This document shows, in pieces, positions 14,970 through 23,666 of a stretch of 64,000 nt of DNA. Position numbers and translations under genes: made by a program. This DNA comes from an uncultured Treponema sp. (GTDB lineage: Bacteria; Spirochaetota; Spirochaetia; Treponematales; Treponemataceae), in the NCBI GenBank assembly GCA_946410085.1, contig CAMJZA010000004.1, forward strand, positions 34,723 through 98,722. Direction: 5' to 3'. Each line of letters begins with the position of its first letter. Position 1 is the stretch's first letter. The notes under the pieces were generated by a model, which was given only the letters and a program-made list of their open reading frames with translations, was not told where the DNA came from and searched no databases.

Positions 14970-16151
14970 TCAGCGGGCGAGAGCCTTTTTCAGTTCCGCC
15001 ATCTGCTGCGGACTGCCGATCGTGATGCGCACGAAGTCTTCTATGCCCGGCGTGGCGAAATGGCGGATGAGGATGCCTGCATCGCGTGCCTGCTCATAGA
15101 GTTCCCTGCCGCTCATGCCGTCCTTGCGGGCAAAGACGAAGTTCGTCGTGCTGTCGATGACAAAGAAGCCCTGCTCCCGCAGGAAGGCGGTCAGCGATTC
15201 GCGCTCGCTTATAATCCGGCGGGCGTTTTGTGCATAGTAGCCTGCGGCCCGGCAGGAGGCAATGGCCGCCGTCTTGGCAACGAAGTCGACCGGGAAGTGG
15301 TTGAACGAGTTCTTGACACGGAAGACCGCCTGCACCAGCTCGGGATCGGCGACGATGTAGCCCAGCCGCATGCCTGCGAAGGAGAGGGACTTGCTGAATG
15401 TCCTGACGATGACGAGGTTCCTGTGGGTCTTGAGCAGGGGCAGGCAGCTTTCGCCGCCGAAGTCGCAGTAGGCTTCGTCAACCGCGACGACCTGTCCTGC
15501 CGGTGCGGCATTGAGCAGCGCTTCCACCTGGGAGCGCGTCAGGGCAAGCCCCGTCGGTGCGTTGGGGTTTGCAAAGATGATGCTGCTCTTCGTCCTGTTT
15601 GCGTGGGCGAGCATCGTGTCCGTGTCGAGCGTCCAGTCGGGGCGCAGGGGAACGCGGTCCATCGGTATCTGGTAGTAGCCGCAGTAAACCGGGTAAAAGC
15701 TGTAGGTGTGCTCGGGGAACACGAGCGGCCTGTCGGAGTCAAAGAAGCTGTAAAAGACGAAGCTCAGTACCTCGTCGCTGCCGTTTCCGCAGAAAATCAT
15801 GTCCGGCGTAATCTCGAATCCCAGCTCGTCTTCCGGGGCAGGGGAACAGGCGCTGGTGGCAACGTCATTGGTTGCGCAGCAACCTGTGGAACATCGGGTG
15901 CGGGCAAGGACGCCGCCGGTCGCGTTGAGCATCCGGGCAATCTCCGTCCGCAGTTCCGTCACGTCCGGGTCAGGGTAGAGGCTGAGCTTTTCCGGATGGG
16001 AGGAAAGCGCGTCGTTAACTGCCGCAATGACGCTGGGGTGCGGCGGATAGGGGTTCTCGTTTGCGTTGAGCTTTATGTAGACACGGTCCGTCGGCTGTTC
16101 GCCGGGGACATAGGGGTGCAGGTTTTCGAGCCGTTTTAAAACAAATTCCAT
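14970..16151 (-). CDS. hisC: Histidinol-phosphate aminotransferase with an in-frame insertion
   Basis: HisC makes L-histidinol phosphate from imidazole-acetol phosphate (PLP-dependent, cytoplasmic). Family landmarks are LNANENPYP, CGNGSDEVL, FANPNAPTG, VDEAYCDF and TFSKSLSFAGMRLGY, with Lys254 as the PLP lysine and Arg262. At 393 residues it is about 30-40 longer than usual. The excess is a Cys/Thr/Ala-rich segment at residues 78-110 (around RCSTGCCATND), between the IARMLN helix and the CGNGSDE strand. The DNA of this segment contains the palindrome GGTTGCGCAGCAACC. No other his gene is nearby. Confidence 0.9.
   Translation of the reverse strand: MEFVLKRLENLHPYVPGEQPTDRVYIKLNANENPYPPHPSVIAAVNDALSSHPEKLSLYPDPDVTELRTEIARMLNATGGVLARTRCSTGCCATNDVATSACSPAPEDELGFEITPDMIFCGNGSDEVLSFVFYSFFDSDRPLVFPEHTYSFYPVYCGYYQIPMDRVPLRPDWTLDTDTMLAHANRTKSSIIFANPNAPTGLALTRSQVEALLNAAPAGQVVAVDEAYCDFGGESCLPLLKTHRNLVIVRTFSKSLSFAGMRLGYIVADPELVQAVFRVKNSFNHFPVDFVAKTAAIASCRAAGYYAQNARRIISERESLTAFLREQGFFVIDSTTNFVFARKDGMSGRELYEQARDAGILIRHFATPGIEDFVRITIGSPQQMAELKKALAR
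15822..15920 (-). repeat. Palindrome-containing in-frame insertion inside hisC
   Basis: About 90-100 bases encode residues with no counterpart in the normal HisC fold, at a surface loop position. The centre is a perfect 15-base inverted repeat, GGTTGC-GCA-GCAACC. The reading frame is maintained. This resembles the behaviour of Rickettsia palindromic elements, which insert in frame in protein genes, but no second copy exists in this window. Confidence 0.5.
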
Positions 16152-16157
16152 GCCCTT

Positions 16158-16186
16158 ATTCTATAGAAAACAACAGGCATGGACAA
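16158..16186 (-). promoter_or_regulatory. hisC promoter, apparently leaderless
   Basis: On the minus strand TTGTCC (16186-16181), 17 bases, TAGAAT (16163-16158), 6 bases, ATG at 16151. The AAGGG between the -10 and the ATG might act as a weak Shine-Dalgarno only if transcription starts unusually early. Confidence 0.55.
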
Positions 16187-16429
16187 GGGCAGGCGGGGCC
16201 GTCAGCATCGGCAGGCGGGGCAGGAATCCGGCGCTGTCCGCCGGTCGAACTGGGAGGCGTACCCGCGGCAATAACGCGCAGTCGGTGGCCGGAAGGTCCT
16301 CAGTCCGGCGTTGAAGCAGAGGGACAGGCTTCGGCAGGCCTACGGGCCGGCGTTCGGCCATTTTGTCCCGTCGGAAGCTGTTCTTGAGACCTGATACTCA
16401 TATTAGTAACAGAAAAACGCCAAAAGTCC

Positions 16430-16515
16430 TTGACAGGCAGGAAAGGGAAATGCTATAAACAGTATACCTAGTAAACCACTGGTAAAATCAACAACCCCGA
16501 TGCAGCGCGTCGGGG
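16430..16515 (+). promoter_or_regulatory. Promoter and leader hairpin of the amino-acid ABC operon
   Basis: TTGACA (16430-16435), 18 bases, TATAAA (16454-16459) form a strong promoter. The leader contains a 6-bp hairpin (CCCCGA/TCGGGG, 16495-16515) about 35 bases before the start codon, with AAGGAGG further down. I see no known riboswitch. The rest of 16187-16429 is GC-rich with no feature I can name. Confidence 0.65.
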
Positions 16516-16551
16516 GATGAGACTATTGTCACGAATAACAAGGAGGCTTTT

Positions 16552-17445
16552 ATGAAAAAACTGATGACCCTGACTGCCGCCGTTCTGGCTGCAGCCGCAC
16601 TCTTTGCCGCGGAACCCAAATCCGGTGCAATTGACAAAAAGGCGTTTGATGCAATTGTTTCTTCCGGCGTCACTGCAAGCGATGCGGAGATCGCCGCAAG
16701 CGAATGGGCTTCTGCCGTCAGGAAGGCCGGCGTGCTCCGTGTCGGCGGAACCAGGACGAGTTACCTGTTCAGCCAGCTGGACGAGACGGACAACAAGGTC
16801 CGCGGCTTTGATGCCGGTCTGTACCAGCTGCTTGCCCGCTATATCCTTGGCGATGCATCCAAATACGAGCTGACCCAGGTCAATTCCAGTACCCGTGAGT
16901 CCGTCCTGCGTACGGATCAGGTAGACTGCGTGTTCGCCACCTATTCCATTACGCCTGCACGGCAGGAAGTCATTTCCTTTGCCGGTCCCTACTACGTGTC
17001 CAAACAGGCAATCCTCGTGAAGAACAAGTACAAGAAAATCAAGGGCGTTGCCGACCTCGCCGGAAAGACGGTCGCCACACAAGCAGGATCAACCGGTCCT
17101 GCACTGCTCAAGGAGTATGCACCCAAGGCAAAGATACAGGAATTCGCCACCGACCAGGAAGCCCGCACGGCGCTTGAGCAGGGCCGCGTGAACGCCTACG
17201 TCACCGACTATACCCTCCTGCTGAATGCAATGGTGAAGAACCCCGGGGCCTACCAGATCGCCGGGGACGTCTTTGGCCCCGAGGACAGCTACGGAATCGG
17301 CGTTCCGCTCGGATCCGATGCGGTTGCGTTCATCAACGGCTTCCTGAAGAAGATTGAGGCGGACGGAACCTGGGAAAAGCTGTGGAAGGTGTCGCTCGGT
17401 GACCGCACCGGCATAAAGACCGCTCCCAAGGCTCCCCAGCTGTAA
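16552..17445 (+). CDS. Amino-acid ABC transporter substrate-binding protein
   Basis: This 297-residue protein has a signal peptide (MKKLMTLTAAVLAAAALFAA) and a class II periplasmic-binding fold of the polar amino acid family (RGFDAGLYQLLARYIL, VFATYSITPARQEVISFAGPY, GKTVATQAGSTG). The order of motifs is that of the glutamate/aspartate-type binding proteins; the exact ligand is not determinable. There is no lipobox, so it is probably periplasmic. AAGGAGG precedes the ATG. It is the first gene of a four-gene operon with two permeases and an ATPase. Confidence 0.9.
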   Translation: MKKLMTLTAAVLAAAALFAAEPKSGAIDKKAFDAIVSSGVTASDAEIAASEWASAVRKAGVLRVGGTRTSYLFSQLDETDNKVRGFDAGLYQLLARYILGDASKYELTQVNSSTRESVLRTDQVDCVFATYSITPARQEVISFAGPYYVSKQAILVKNKYKKIKGVADLAGKTVATQAGSTGPALLKEYAPKAKIQEFATDQEARTALEQGRVNAYVTDYTLLLNAMVKNPGAYQIAGDVFGPEDSYGIGVPLGSDAVAFINGFLKKIEADGTWEKLWKVSLGDRTGIKTAPKAPQL

Positions 17446-17468
17446 GGGAATCCGGAACTGAGGCGGCG

Positions 17469-17545
17469 GGGCGTCCCCTGCTGCGGCAGCGGCGAAGTAC
17501 GGTGATACGGAATGCCGGAGACCGCTGCTGCCTGGGAGGACGCCC
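17469..17545 (+). promoter_or_regulatory. Intercistronic stem-loop between binding protein and permease
   Basis: GGGCGTCC (17469-17476) pairs with GGACGCCC (17538-17545), with an inner CAGCGG/CCGCTG stem. No T-run follows. Such structures after binding-protein genes commonly stabilise the upstream mRNA or reduce downstream expression. The following permease ATG lacks a clear Shine-Dalgarno. Confidence 0.5.
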
Positions 17546-17582
17546 TTTCCGCCTTGTTCCCGTGCCCGCTACCGACTGCCCT

Positions 17583-18242
17583 ATGAGCATAGCGCAATTA
17601 CTTTCAGAATACGGACTGGACTACCTCGTCAGCTATCTTACGACACTCCACCTGACCGCCCTTGCATTCGTGCTGGCGTTCGTGCTGGGAATTGCCATTA
17701 CGGTCATGCGGATCTGCCCGGTAAAGCCCCTGCGCAGGTTCGGGGATTTTTACGTGCAGGTGTTCAGGAACATTCCGGGGGCTGCCCTCCTGATCCTGCT
17801 CGTCTACGCACTTCCCTACCTGAATCTCGTCCTGTCCTACTACCTCTGCCTCCTGATAGCCATTACCCTCATTCCCTCTGCGTTCATGTCCGAGCACCTT
17901 ATTTCCGGCATCAACACGATTGACCGGGGGCAGGTGGAAGCCGCCCGTTCGCTCGGCCTGCGTTTCTTTCAGATTATACGGAAAATCATCATGCCGCAGG
18001 CTCTGCGGGCTACCGTCCTTCCCATGACGAACCTCCTCATTGCAACGATGCTGACGACTGCATTGGGGAGCCAGGTTCCGCTTGATCCGAGGGAACTGAC
18101 GGGACTTGTTGCCCACATCAATACCTATGCCGTCGGCGGCATAAAGGCGTTCGTCATCACGGCCTTTTTTTACTGCCTGACGGCCTTCCTGATTGCCTTT
18201 GCCGGCAACAGGCTTGACCGGAAGGTAAGGAGGCTCGGATGA
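17583..18242 (+). CDS. Amino-acid ABC transporter permease 1
   Basis: This 219-residue HisM/GlnP-type inner-membrane permease has about five transmembrane helices. The cytoplasmic EAA loop that contacts the ATPase is present (GQVEAARSLGLRFFQIIRKI). I chose the ATG at 17583 (MSIAQLLSEYG), because the upstream extension to 17502 lies in the intercistronic hairpin region and is not hydrophobic. The last bases overlap the next gene (ATGA, 18239-18242). Confidence 0.9.
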   Translation: MSIAQLLSEYGLDYLVSYLTTLHLTALAFVLAFVLGIAITVMRICPVKPLRRFGDFYVQVFRNIPGAALLILLVYALPYLNLVLSYYLCLLIAITLIPSAFMSEHLISGINTIDRGQVEAARSLGLRFFQIIRKIIMPQALRATVLPMTNLLIATMLTTALGSQVPLDPRELTGLVAHINTYAVGGIKAFVITAFFYCLTAFLIAFAGNRLDRKVRRLG

Positions 18243-19045
18243 AGCGGGATACGGGCGTTCTGTCCGCGCTCTTTGAGGAACCGGGCCCGCGGACCCGGAA
18301 GAAGATTGCGTTCTATACGGTCCTCTCGCTGCTGCTGCTTGCCGTTGCCTTTGCGCTGCTGGTCCGGCAGTTCTACGAGACGGGGCAGCTTTCTTCCCGC
18401 TACTGGGACTTCTTCCTGCGGAAGACGACCTGGATCTTTTTGGGAAAGGGGCTCCTCGGTACCGTGTGCGTCGCACTCGTTGCCGTCTGCCTTACCCTCG
18501 CGATGGGCTTTCTGATGATGCTCGCCCGCGTCCGGGGGAACCGGGCCTGGGGCTTTGCCGGACGGCTCATGACGGACTTTACGCGCGGGGTGCCGACCCT
18601 GCTTTTCATCTATTTCTTCTTTTTCGTCACCCCTCAGCTGGGGATAAAGCTGTCCGCATTCTGGAAGATAACGCTGCCGGTTGCGATTTCGGCCAGCGGC
18701 TCCGTTGCCGAAGTACTGCGCGGCGGCGTGAACGCCGTACACCGGGGGCAGCGGGAGGCAGCCCTGTCACTCGGGCTGAGCGAAAACCGGACCTTCTTCA
18801 AGATCATTTTCCCGCAGGCCTTCGCATACGTCATTCCTTCCCTCATTTCGGAACTGGTCATCATCCTGAAGGACACGACCTTTGCCTACATTGTCTCCTT
18901 CAACGACCTGATGCAGAATGCGAGCGTCCTCATATCGAACTATGACGCACTCCTTTCCGTGTATCTTGTGGTCGCCGTCATATACATACTCATCAACTAC
19001 CTGCTGAACAGGCTCTCGGTGGCTCTGGCGGGCACGAGGAGGTAA
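18239..19045 (+). CDS. Amino-acid ABC transporter permease 2
   Basis: This 268-residue HisM-family permease has an N-terminal cytoplasmic extension of about 20 residues before the first helix. The EAA loop is GQREAALSLGLSENRTFFKI. It pairs with permease 1 as a heterodimer in the membrane. The start overlaps the previous stop, and the ATPase gene begins 2 bases after its stop, so the four genes are one operon. Confidence 0.9.
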   Translation: MKRDTGVLSALFEEPGPRTRKKIAFYTVLSLLLLAVAFALLVRQFYETGQLSSRYWDFFLRKTTWIFLGKGLLGTVCVALVAVCLTLAMGFLMMLARVRGNRAWGFAGRLMTDFTRGVPTLLFIYFFFFVTPQLGIKLSAFWKITLPVAISASGSVAEVLRGGVNAVHRGQREAALSLGLSENRTFFKIIFPQAFAYVIPSLISELVIILKDTTFAYIVSFNDLMQNASVLISNYDALLSVYLVVAVIYILINYLLNRLSVALAGTRR

Positions 19046-19047
19046 TC

Positions 19048-19851
19048 ATGGAAACACCGACAGCATCTGCGGCCCCGGCTGCGTCCGGAGCGTCAGCCGC
19101 AGCAGAGACAGCGGAAACACCGGTCATAGAACTGCGCCACTTGGACAGGCATTTCGGTTCCCTCCACGTCCTGAACGACGTGAGCCTGAAGGTATACCGG
19201 GGAGAAGTGGTTGCGGTCATCGGCCCGTCGGGATCAGGGAAATCAACCCTCTGCCGGACAATCAACCGGCTGGAAACGGTCGCATCCGGTGAAATCCTCA
19301 TTGACGGCGAACCCCTTCCCCAGGAAGGAAAGGAACTTGCCCGGCTCCGTTCGGAGGTGGGCATGGTGTTCCAGTCCTTCAACCTCTTTGCCCACATGAC
19401 GGTGCTGGACAACGTGATGCTTGCCCCGGTAGACGTGCTGAAGCGGAAGAAGAGCGAGGTCCGGGAAGAAGCGATGGAACTGCTGCGCCGGGTCGGTGTG
19501 GAAAGCGAGGCCGGCAAATATCCGCAGCAGCTTTCCGGCGGTCAGCAGCAGCGGGTTGCCATTGCCCGCTCGCTCATAATGCGGCCCAAGGCGATGCTTT
19601 TTGACGAGCCGACGAGTGCGCTTGATCCCGAGATGATCGGGGAAGTGCTCGCCGTCATCCGGGAACTGGCGGACGACGGCATGACGATGCTGATTGTCAC
19701 GCACGAGATGGGCTTTGCAAAAGAAGTTGCCGACCGGATTGTGTTCATGGAAAAGGGGCGTGCCCTTGCTGACGAACGGACGGCGGATTTCTTTGAAAAG
19801 CAGACGAACCCGAGAATCCTGTCCTTCCTGAGCAAGATAGAGGGCGTCTGA
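19048..19851 (+). CDS. Amino-acid ABC transporter ATP-binding protein
   Basis: This 267-residue GlnQ-type ATPase has Walker A (GPSGSGKST), the Q-loop (MVFQSFNLF), signature (LSGGQQQR), Walker B (AMLFDEPTSALD) and the switch His (IVTHEM). The first 25 residues are an Ala/Thr/Ser-rich extension not typical of the family; a later start is possible. It powers the two permeases encoded just upstream. The gene ends 4 bases before the convergent amidotransferase gene, with no terminator between them. Confidence 0.92.
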   Translation: METPTASAAPAASGASAAAETAETPVIELRHLDRHFGSLHVLNDVSLKVYRGEVVAVIGPSGSGKSTLCRTINRLETVASGEILIDGEPLPQEGKELARLRSEVGMVFQSFNLFAHMTVLDNVMLAPVDVLKRKKSEVREEAMELLRRVGVESEAGKYPQQLSGGQQQRVAIARSLIMRPKAMLFDEPTSALDPEMIGEVLAVIRELADDGMTMLIVTHEMGFAKEVADRIVFMEKGRALADERTADFFEKQTNPRILSFLSKIEGV

Positions 19852-19855
19852 CGGC

Positions 19856-20554
19856 CTAGCTGCGGGCGATCAGCGAAACGATATAGTCAAAGAAGGGGCC
19901 GTCCAGCGCTTCCGGGTGCCACTGGACGGCGAGGATCCGGTCCCCTTCAATGCCTTCTACGATGCCGTCTTCCGAGACGGCGCTTGCCCGGAGTCCTTCT
20001 CCCAGTTTCTTTATGCCCTGATGGTGCAGGCTGTTTACGCAGATGCTTTCAGATCCGTATGCCTCTTGCAGGCGGGAGCCTCCTGCAAGCTTGACCTTGT
20101 GGACGCCCTCGTAGGGCGAGTCCTTGCGCATGTGGACGATGGAACCGGGACGTTCCTGTGCGATGTCCTGATAGAGTGAGCCGCCGAGCGCGACGTTGAT
20201 GCCCTGAAATCCCCGGCAGATGCCGAACAGCCACTTTCCCATCCGGCGGGCCGTTTTGATGAGGGCCATCTGGTAGCTGTCCATCTTTGCGAGCGGACAT
20301 TCCGTACAGGTTTTCTTTGCTTCATGGTAGTATGCCGGATCAAGGTCCATGCCGCCGGGAATCAGTACGGCGGAAAAGGGGGCAAGGAGTTCTTCAATGC
20401 GGTCCTCGGACAGATAGGGGAGTATGACGGGCAGGGCACCGGCTTCCGCCAGCCGCCGCGGATAGGCTTCGTTCAGGAAACACTCGTTATAGTTCCATAC
20501 GATGTTTGCGTCGGGCCTCCTGAGCAGCCCCGCAACCGCAACCAATGCTTTCAT
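19856..20554 (-). CDS. Class I glutamine amidotransferase-like hydrolase (peptidase C26)
   Basis: This 232-residue protein resembles the gamma-glutamyl-GABA hydrolase PuuD and gamma-glutamyl hydrolases. It has LIPGGMDLDPAYY, the nucleophile motif GICRGFQGIN, HHQGIK, and the His-Glu pair in VQWHPEA. It probably cleaves gamma-glutamyl amides in the cytoplasm; the substrate is unknown. I chose the ATG at 20554 (MKALVAVAG). A TATACT -10 lies only 10 bases upstream with TTGTCG 17 bases before it, so the mRNA is nearly leaderless. Confidence 0.85.
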   Translation of the reverse strand: MKALVAVAGLLRRPDANIVWNYNECFLNEAYPRRLAEAGALPVILPYLSEDRIEELLAPFSAVLIPGGMDLDPAYYHEAKKTCTECPLAKMDSYQMALIKTARRMGKWLFGICRGFQGINVALGGSLYQDIAQERPGSIVHMRKDSPYEGVHKVKLAGGSRLQEAYGSESICVNSLHHQGIKKLGEGLRASAVSEDGIVEGIEGDRILAVQWHPEALDGPFFDYIVSLIARS

Positions 20555-20723
20555 GACGGCAGACAGTATAGCGCAAAACGCAGAAGCCGACAACGGGCCG
20601 CAGACGCACCGGGCCATGCGGCGGCGGGGCGGTCCTGCGCCGGGACCTGTCCTCCACAGACGGTGACGGACGCTTCATTTCCCTATGGCGGTTTTTTTCA
20701 TCATGTGCTATAATTGAACCATT

Positions 20724-21521
20724 ATGAACGGACCTTCTCAAATAGCACAGAACTATGTTAACGTCGGCGTCGGAAAAACCCGTTACGGCTTGCTCAAGAC
20801 CTTCTCGCTCGGCATTATGGCGGGCGCATTCATAGCGATGGGAGCGCTCGGAAGCACGATCGGTTCCGTGGGGATCCAGCCTGCGGGCCTGTCCCGGGTT
20901 GTCAGCGCGCTGATTTTCCCGATCGGCCTCGTGCTCGTCCTCTGCGCGGGAGGAGAGCTGTTCACCGGCAACTCCCTCGTCCTCATTCCGGTCCTTGAAA
21001 AGCGGATAAAGCTCTCTGACATGCTGAAGAACTGGGGGCTCGCATACGCAGGGAACCTCGTGGGCAGCATCGTCATTGCCGAACTGGTCGTCCTGAGCGG
21101 TACGCTCAACCTGTACCCCGACCTTGCGCCTGCCGTCGTGCGGACTGCCGCTTCAAAATGCAGCATTTCCGTCCATGCGGCCCTCATCAAGGGCGTCCTG
21201 TGTAACTTCATGGTCTGCCTTGCGGTCTGGACCTCCTTCGGCGCAAATGAGATGTCGGGCAAGATAAAGGCCTGCTACCTGCCGATTTTCCTCTTTGTCC
21301 TCTGCGGATTTGAGCACTGCGTTGCAAACATGTACTTCATTCCGGTCGGCATCTTTACGAGCTACGTCCATCCCGAGATTGCAGAAGCGGTGGGAGCTGC
21401 CGGTCTGGGCTGGTTCAACTTCCTGCTGCGGAATCTCATTCCCGTCACGATCGGCAACATCGTCGGCGGCGGTGTCTGTGTCGGCTGCGTGTACTGGGCA
21501 GCGTACCTTAAGAAGAAATGA
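20724..21521 (+). CDS. Formate/nitrite transporter family channel
   Basis: This 265-residue protein has six transmembrane helices and FNT-family features: GGELFTGN, a pore-region SVHAALIKGVLCNFMVC with its conserved helix break, and the late histidine in FEHCVANMYF. FNT channels are pentamers passing formate, nitrite, hydrosulfide or short-chain acids; for a fermentative spirochaete formate is plausible. TATAAT (20709-20714) lies 9 bases before the ATG and no Shine-Dalgarno is visible, so the mRNA is probably leaderless. The stop overlaps the next gene. Confidence 0.9.
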   Translation: MNGPSQIAQNYVNVGVGKTRYGLLKTFSLGIMAGAFIAMGALGSTIGSVGIQPAGLSRVVSALIFPIGLVLVLCAGGELFTGNSLVLIPVLEKRIKLSDMLKNWGLAYAGNLVGSIVIAELVVLSGTLNLYPDLAPAVVRTAASKCSISVHAALIKGVLCNFMVCLAVWTSFGANEMSGKIKACYLPIFLFVLCGFEHCVANMYFIPVGIFTSYVHPEIAEAVGAAGLGWFNFLLRNLIPVTIGNIVGGGVCVGCVYWAAYLKKK

Positions 21522-22615
21522 GCGGAAAGTCCCGGAAAAAGAGCGGCGACATCGCAGCGGGCATAGTCCTGCTGTTCCTTATCAGCTTCCTTTCCGGGCG
21601 AATTTTCTGTGCAGGCTGGGATGAGTTCAGCGCCAGGACCGAATTCATCGGCGTTTCCCAGCCTGCATGCGAGCTGGTTGACGTTGACCGGACGAGGGCT
21701 GCCCTTGTTCCGGGCGGAAGCATGGTCGCAGAGCCGCCCTCCCTGTGGGCGGCGGATTCCCCCCTTTCGGCAGAGGCCGGGGGGCGTCTGGACATCCGCT
21801 GCCTCGCCTATTTTCAGCGGGCCTATCCCGACGTCAACTTTGCCCGGAGCTGGGATCCGCTGCTGGAGGACTGGCTTATTACGCTGACGGTTCCCGCAGA
21901 CGGCAGGGGCAGTAAGGTCAGGACGACGGACCTGTACTGGGTCGGCGGTGCCCTGATTCCTGCGGACGAACTGGCCAATGCGGACAGCTACCGGCCCGTC
22001 TTCTATGACTACCCGAAGGAACTTGCCGATCCTGCTGCCATGACGGAAGAGGAACGGGAGGCTATCCGCCGCTATTCTTCTGCGGAAAACCGCAGGAACG
22101 GAGCGGGAACGTCCATGTTTTTCTTTGACTTCCTCTATCAGTCCGACACGCGCGGCCATCTTGAAGCCCACCTGACCAGCATTTCCTTTCTGAAGCACCG
22201 GGCAAACGTGCACGAGCGGATGACCGGTCCCCTTGCCCGCGTGGAAAAGAGGATTCTTGACCTTGCCGACCGGGACAGGGAGGTTGCGGCTTTTCTTGCC
22301 GGCATCAAGTCCAACGATTCCTACCTCTGGCGCATCATCGCCGGAACCAAACGGAAATCCTTCCATTCCCTTGGCATCGCGGTTGACGTGCTGCCCAAAA
22401 GTCAGGGCGGCAAGCAGATTTTCTGGAGCTGGGCAAAGGACAAGCACCCCAATGACTGGATGCTCATTCCCCTCAGGCGGCGCTGGATGCCGCCCGTTTC
22501 CGTCATCGAAGCATTCGAGGCGGAAGGCTTCATCTGGGGCGGCAAGTGGGCCATCTGGGACAACATGCACTTTGAGTACCGCCCGGAGCTGATTGAGTAT
22601 AACTTCAGGCGCTGA
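21518..22615 (+). CDS. M15-family peptidase-like exported protein
   Basis: This 365-residue protein has an N-terminal signal-anchor (AAGIVLLFLISFLSG). In the C-terminal third it carries the zinc motifs of D-Ala-D-Ala carboxypeptidases of family M15: FHSLGIAVDV (SxHxxGxAxD) and NMHFEY (the late His). It probably trims peptidoglycan or another D-amino-acid peptide in the periplasm. The first 200 residues have no recognised domain. The ATG overlaps the channel gene stop (ATGA), a coupling that may be only positional. Confidence 0.8.
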   Translation: MSGKSRKKSGDIAAGIVLLFLISFLSGRIFCAGWDEFSARTEFIGVSQPACELVDVDRTRAALVPGGSMVAEPPSLWAADSPLSAEAGGRLDIRCLAYFQRAYPDVNFARSWDPLLEDWLITLTVPADGRGSKVRTTDLYWVGGALIPADELANADSYRPVFYDYPKELADPAAMTEEEREAIRRYSSAENRRNGAGTSMFFFDFLYQSDTRGHLEAHLTSISFLKHRANVHERMTGPLARVEKRILDLADRDREVAAFLAGIKSNDSYLWRIIAGTKRKSFHSLGIAVDVLPKSQGGKQIFWSWAKDKHPNDWMLIPLRRRWMPPVSVIEAFEAEGFIWGGKWAIWDNMHFEYRPELIEYNFRR

Positions 22616-22638
22616 AGCGGGTTTCGTGTAATATAGCT

Positions 22639-23562
22639 ATGGAAGACGAGTTTTTTCCCGAGTTCAAGGCACTCATTGCCGCCATGCTCGACAACATCAC
22701 GCCCCGCTACACCCCCCTTACCCAGCTGGCCCGCTGGCAGCTCATCAAGCTCGTCGCCATTGCCGTCATTGCCCTCCTGGTCCTGTACGGTGCGTTCAGA
22801 CTGTTCGTGTACCTCCGCATGCGGAAGAAGGACCGGCGGCGGCTGGCGCAGTTCCGGCAGATTCTCGCGGACGTGGAAGGCATCCTGTGCGGTCCAACGG
22901 ACGTGGCGGCAGCCAGGGGCGGCAGTCCGGCGGCCGAGGATGTCAGTTCCTCGGGCGGTTCGGCCGGAGGCGGTACAGGCGGGTCTGTCCCGGATAAGGC
23001 CCCATCCTTTGTCCGCCAGTGCGCCGCCCTGGGCGAACAGATTGACCGCCACACGAACCGGCCCATGAACTCCAGGCTCGTTGCCATGCTTTCCTGGCGC
23101 ATCGCCTGCGGAACGAAAATGAATGCGGAACAGGCCGCCATCTGCTTCTGCAGTGCCCTCACCGCCGATATCGGCCTGCTGGACCTGCCGCGCTCCCTTT
23201 TCTTCCGCGAACACCTGACGAAGAAGGAACGGAAGCTGCTCAGGACCCAGGTACAGCGCGCCGTCGGTTCCATCAGTTCCGTCGGCTTCATTCCTGTCGC
23301 CTACCTGCCCTTCTTCATCGGGAGCTGCCTGTACCGGCGGGAAAACTATGACGGTTCAGGCTACCCGGAAGGCCTTGCCGGCAGCGCCATCCCTGTCCTT
23401 GCCCGCATTGTCCGTGCGGTGGAAGACTACACCGCCATGACTGAGTGGCGTGTGTACGGGCACATTGCCCCCCTCTCCCCGCGGGCCGCCGTGCGGGAAC
23501 TGAAAAAATCGGCCGGCATCTATGACCAGCGGATTGTCAGCATCATTGAAAAACTCGTATGA
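22639..23562 (+). CDS. Membrane-anchored degenerate HD-GYP-like protein
   Basis: This 307-residue protein has one transmembrane helix (IKLVAIAVIALLVLYGAF), then a Gly/Ser-rich linker and an HD-GYP-like domain. The HD-GYP tail is clear (YRRENYDGSGYPEGLAG, IPVLARIVRAVEDYTAMT). The metal-binding HD motif is replaced (SALTADIGLLDLP) and the second HH pair is absent. It is therefore probably not an active cyclic-di-GMP phosphodiesterase but a binding or scaffolding domain. It starts 23 bases after the peptidase gene, with TAATAT immediately before the ATG. Confidence 0.75.
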   Translation: MEDEFFPEFKALIAAMLDNITPRYTPLTQLARWQLIKLVAIAVIALLVLYGAFRLFVYLRMRKKDRRRLAQFRQILADVEGILCGPTDVAAARGGSPAAEDVSSSGGSAGGGTGGSVPDKAPSFVRQCAALGEQIDRHTNRPMNSRLVAMLSWRIACGTKMNAEQAAICFCSALTADIGLLDLPRSLFFREHLTKKERKLLRTQVQRAVGSISSVGFIPVAYLPFFIGSCLYRRENYDGSGYPEGLAGSAIPVLARIVRAVEDYTAMTEWRVYGHIAPLSPRAAVRELKKSAGIYDQRIVSIIEKLV

Positions 23563-23666
23563 AATACGGTAGAATCAGGATAAGCGTTCTGAAAATGAAT
23601 GCTGAGTTTACGTGCGGAGGCTGCAGGCCTTCGTGAGCCGGCAGCATACCGGTTCAGGGGAATTGT

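Noticed and set aside
16187..16429. Coding gene between hisC and the amino-acid ABC operon
   Set aside because: The only frame (minus strand, 16161-16361) is Arg/Pro-rich, has no start region and resembles noncoding GC-rich DNA.
21362..22570. 400-codon open frame opposite the M15 peptidase gene
   Set aside because: Antisense shadow with no family motif; the plus-strand gene has clear zinc-site motifs.
23570..23666. glmS ribozyme or other riboswitch in the glmS leader
   Set aside because: The leader is only about 90 bases and I see no ribozyme core; a conventional ribosome-binding site is present.
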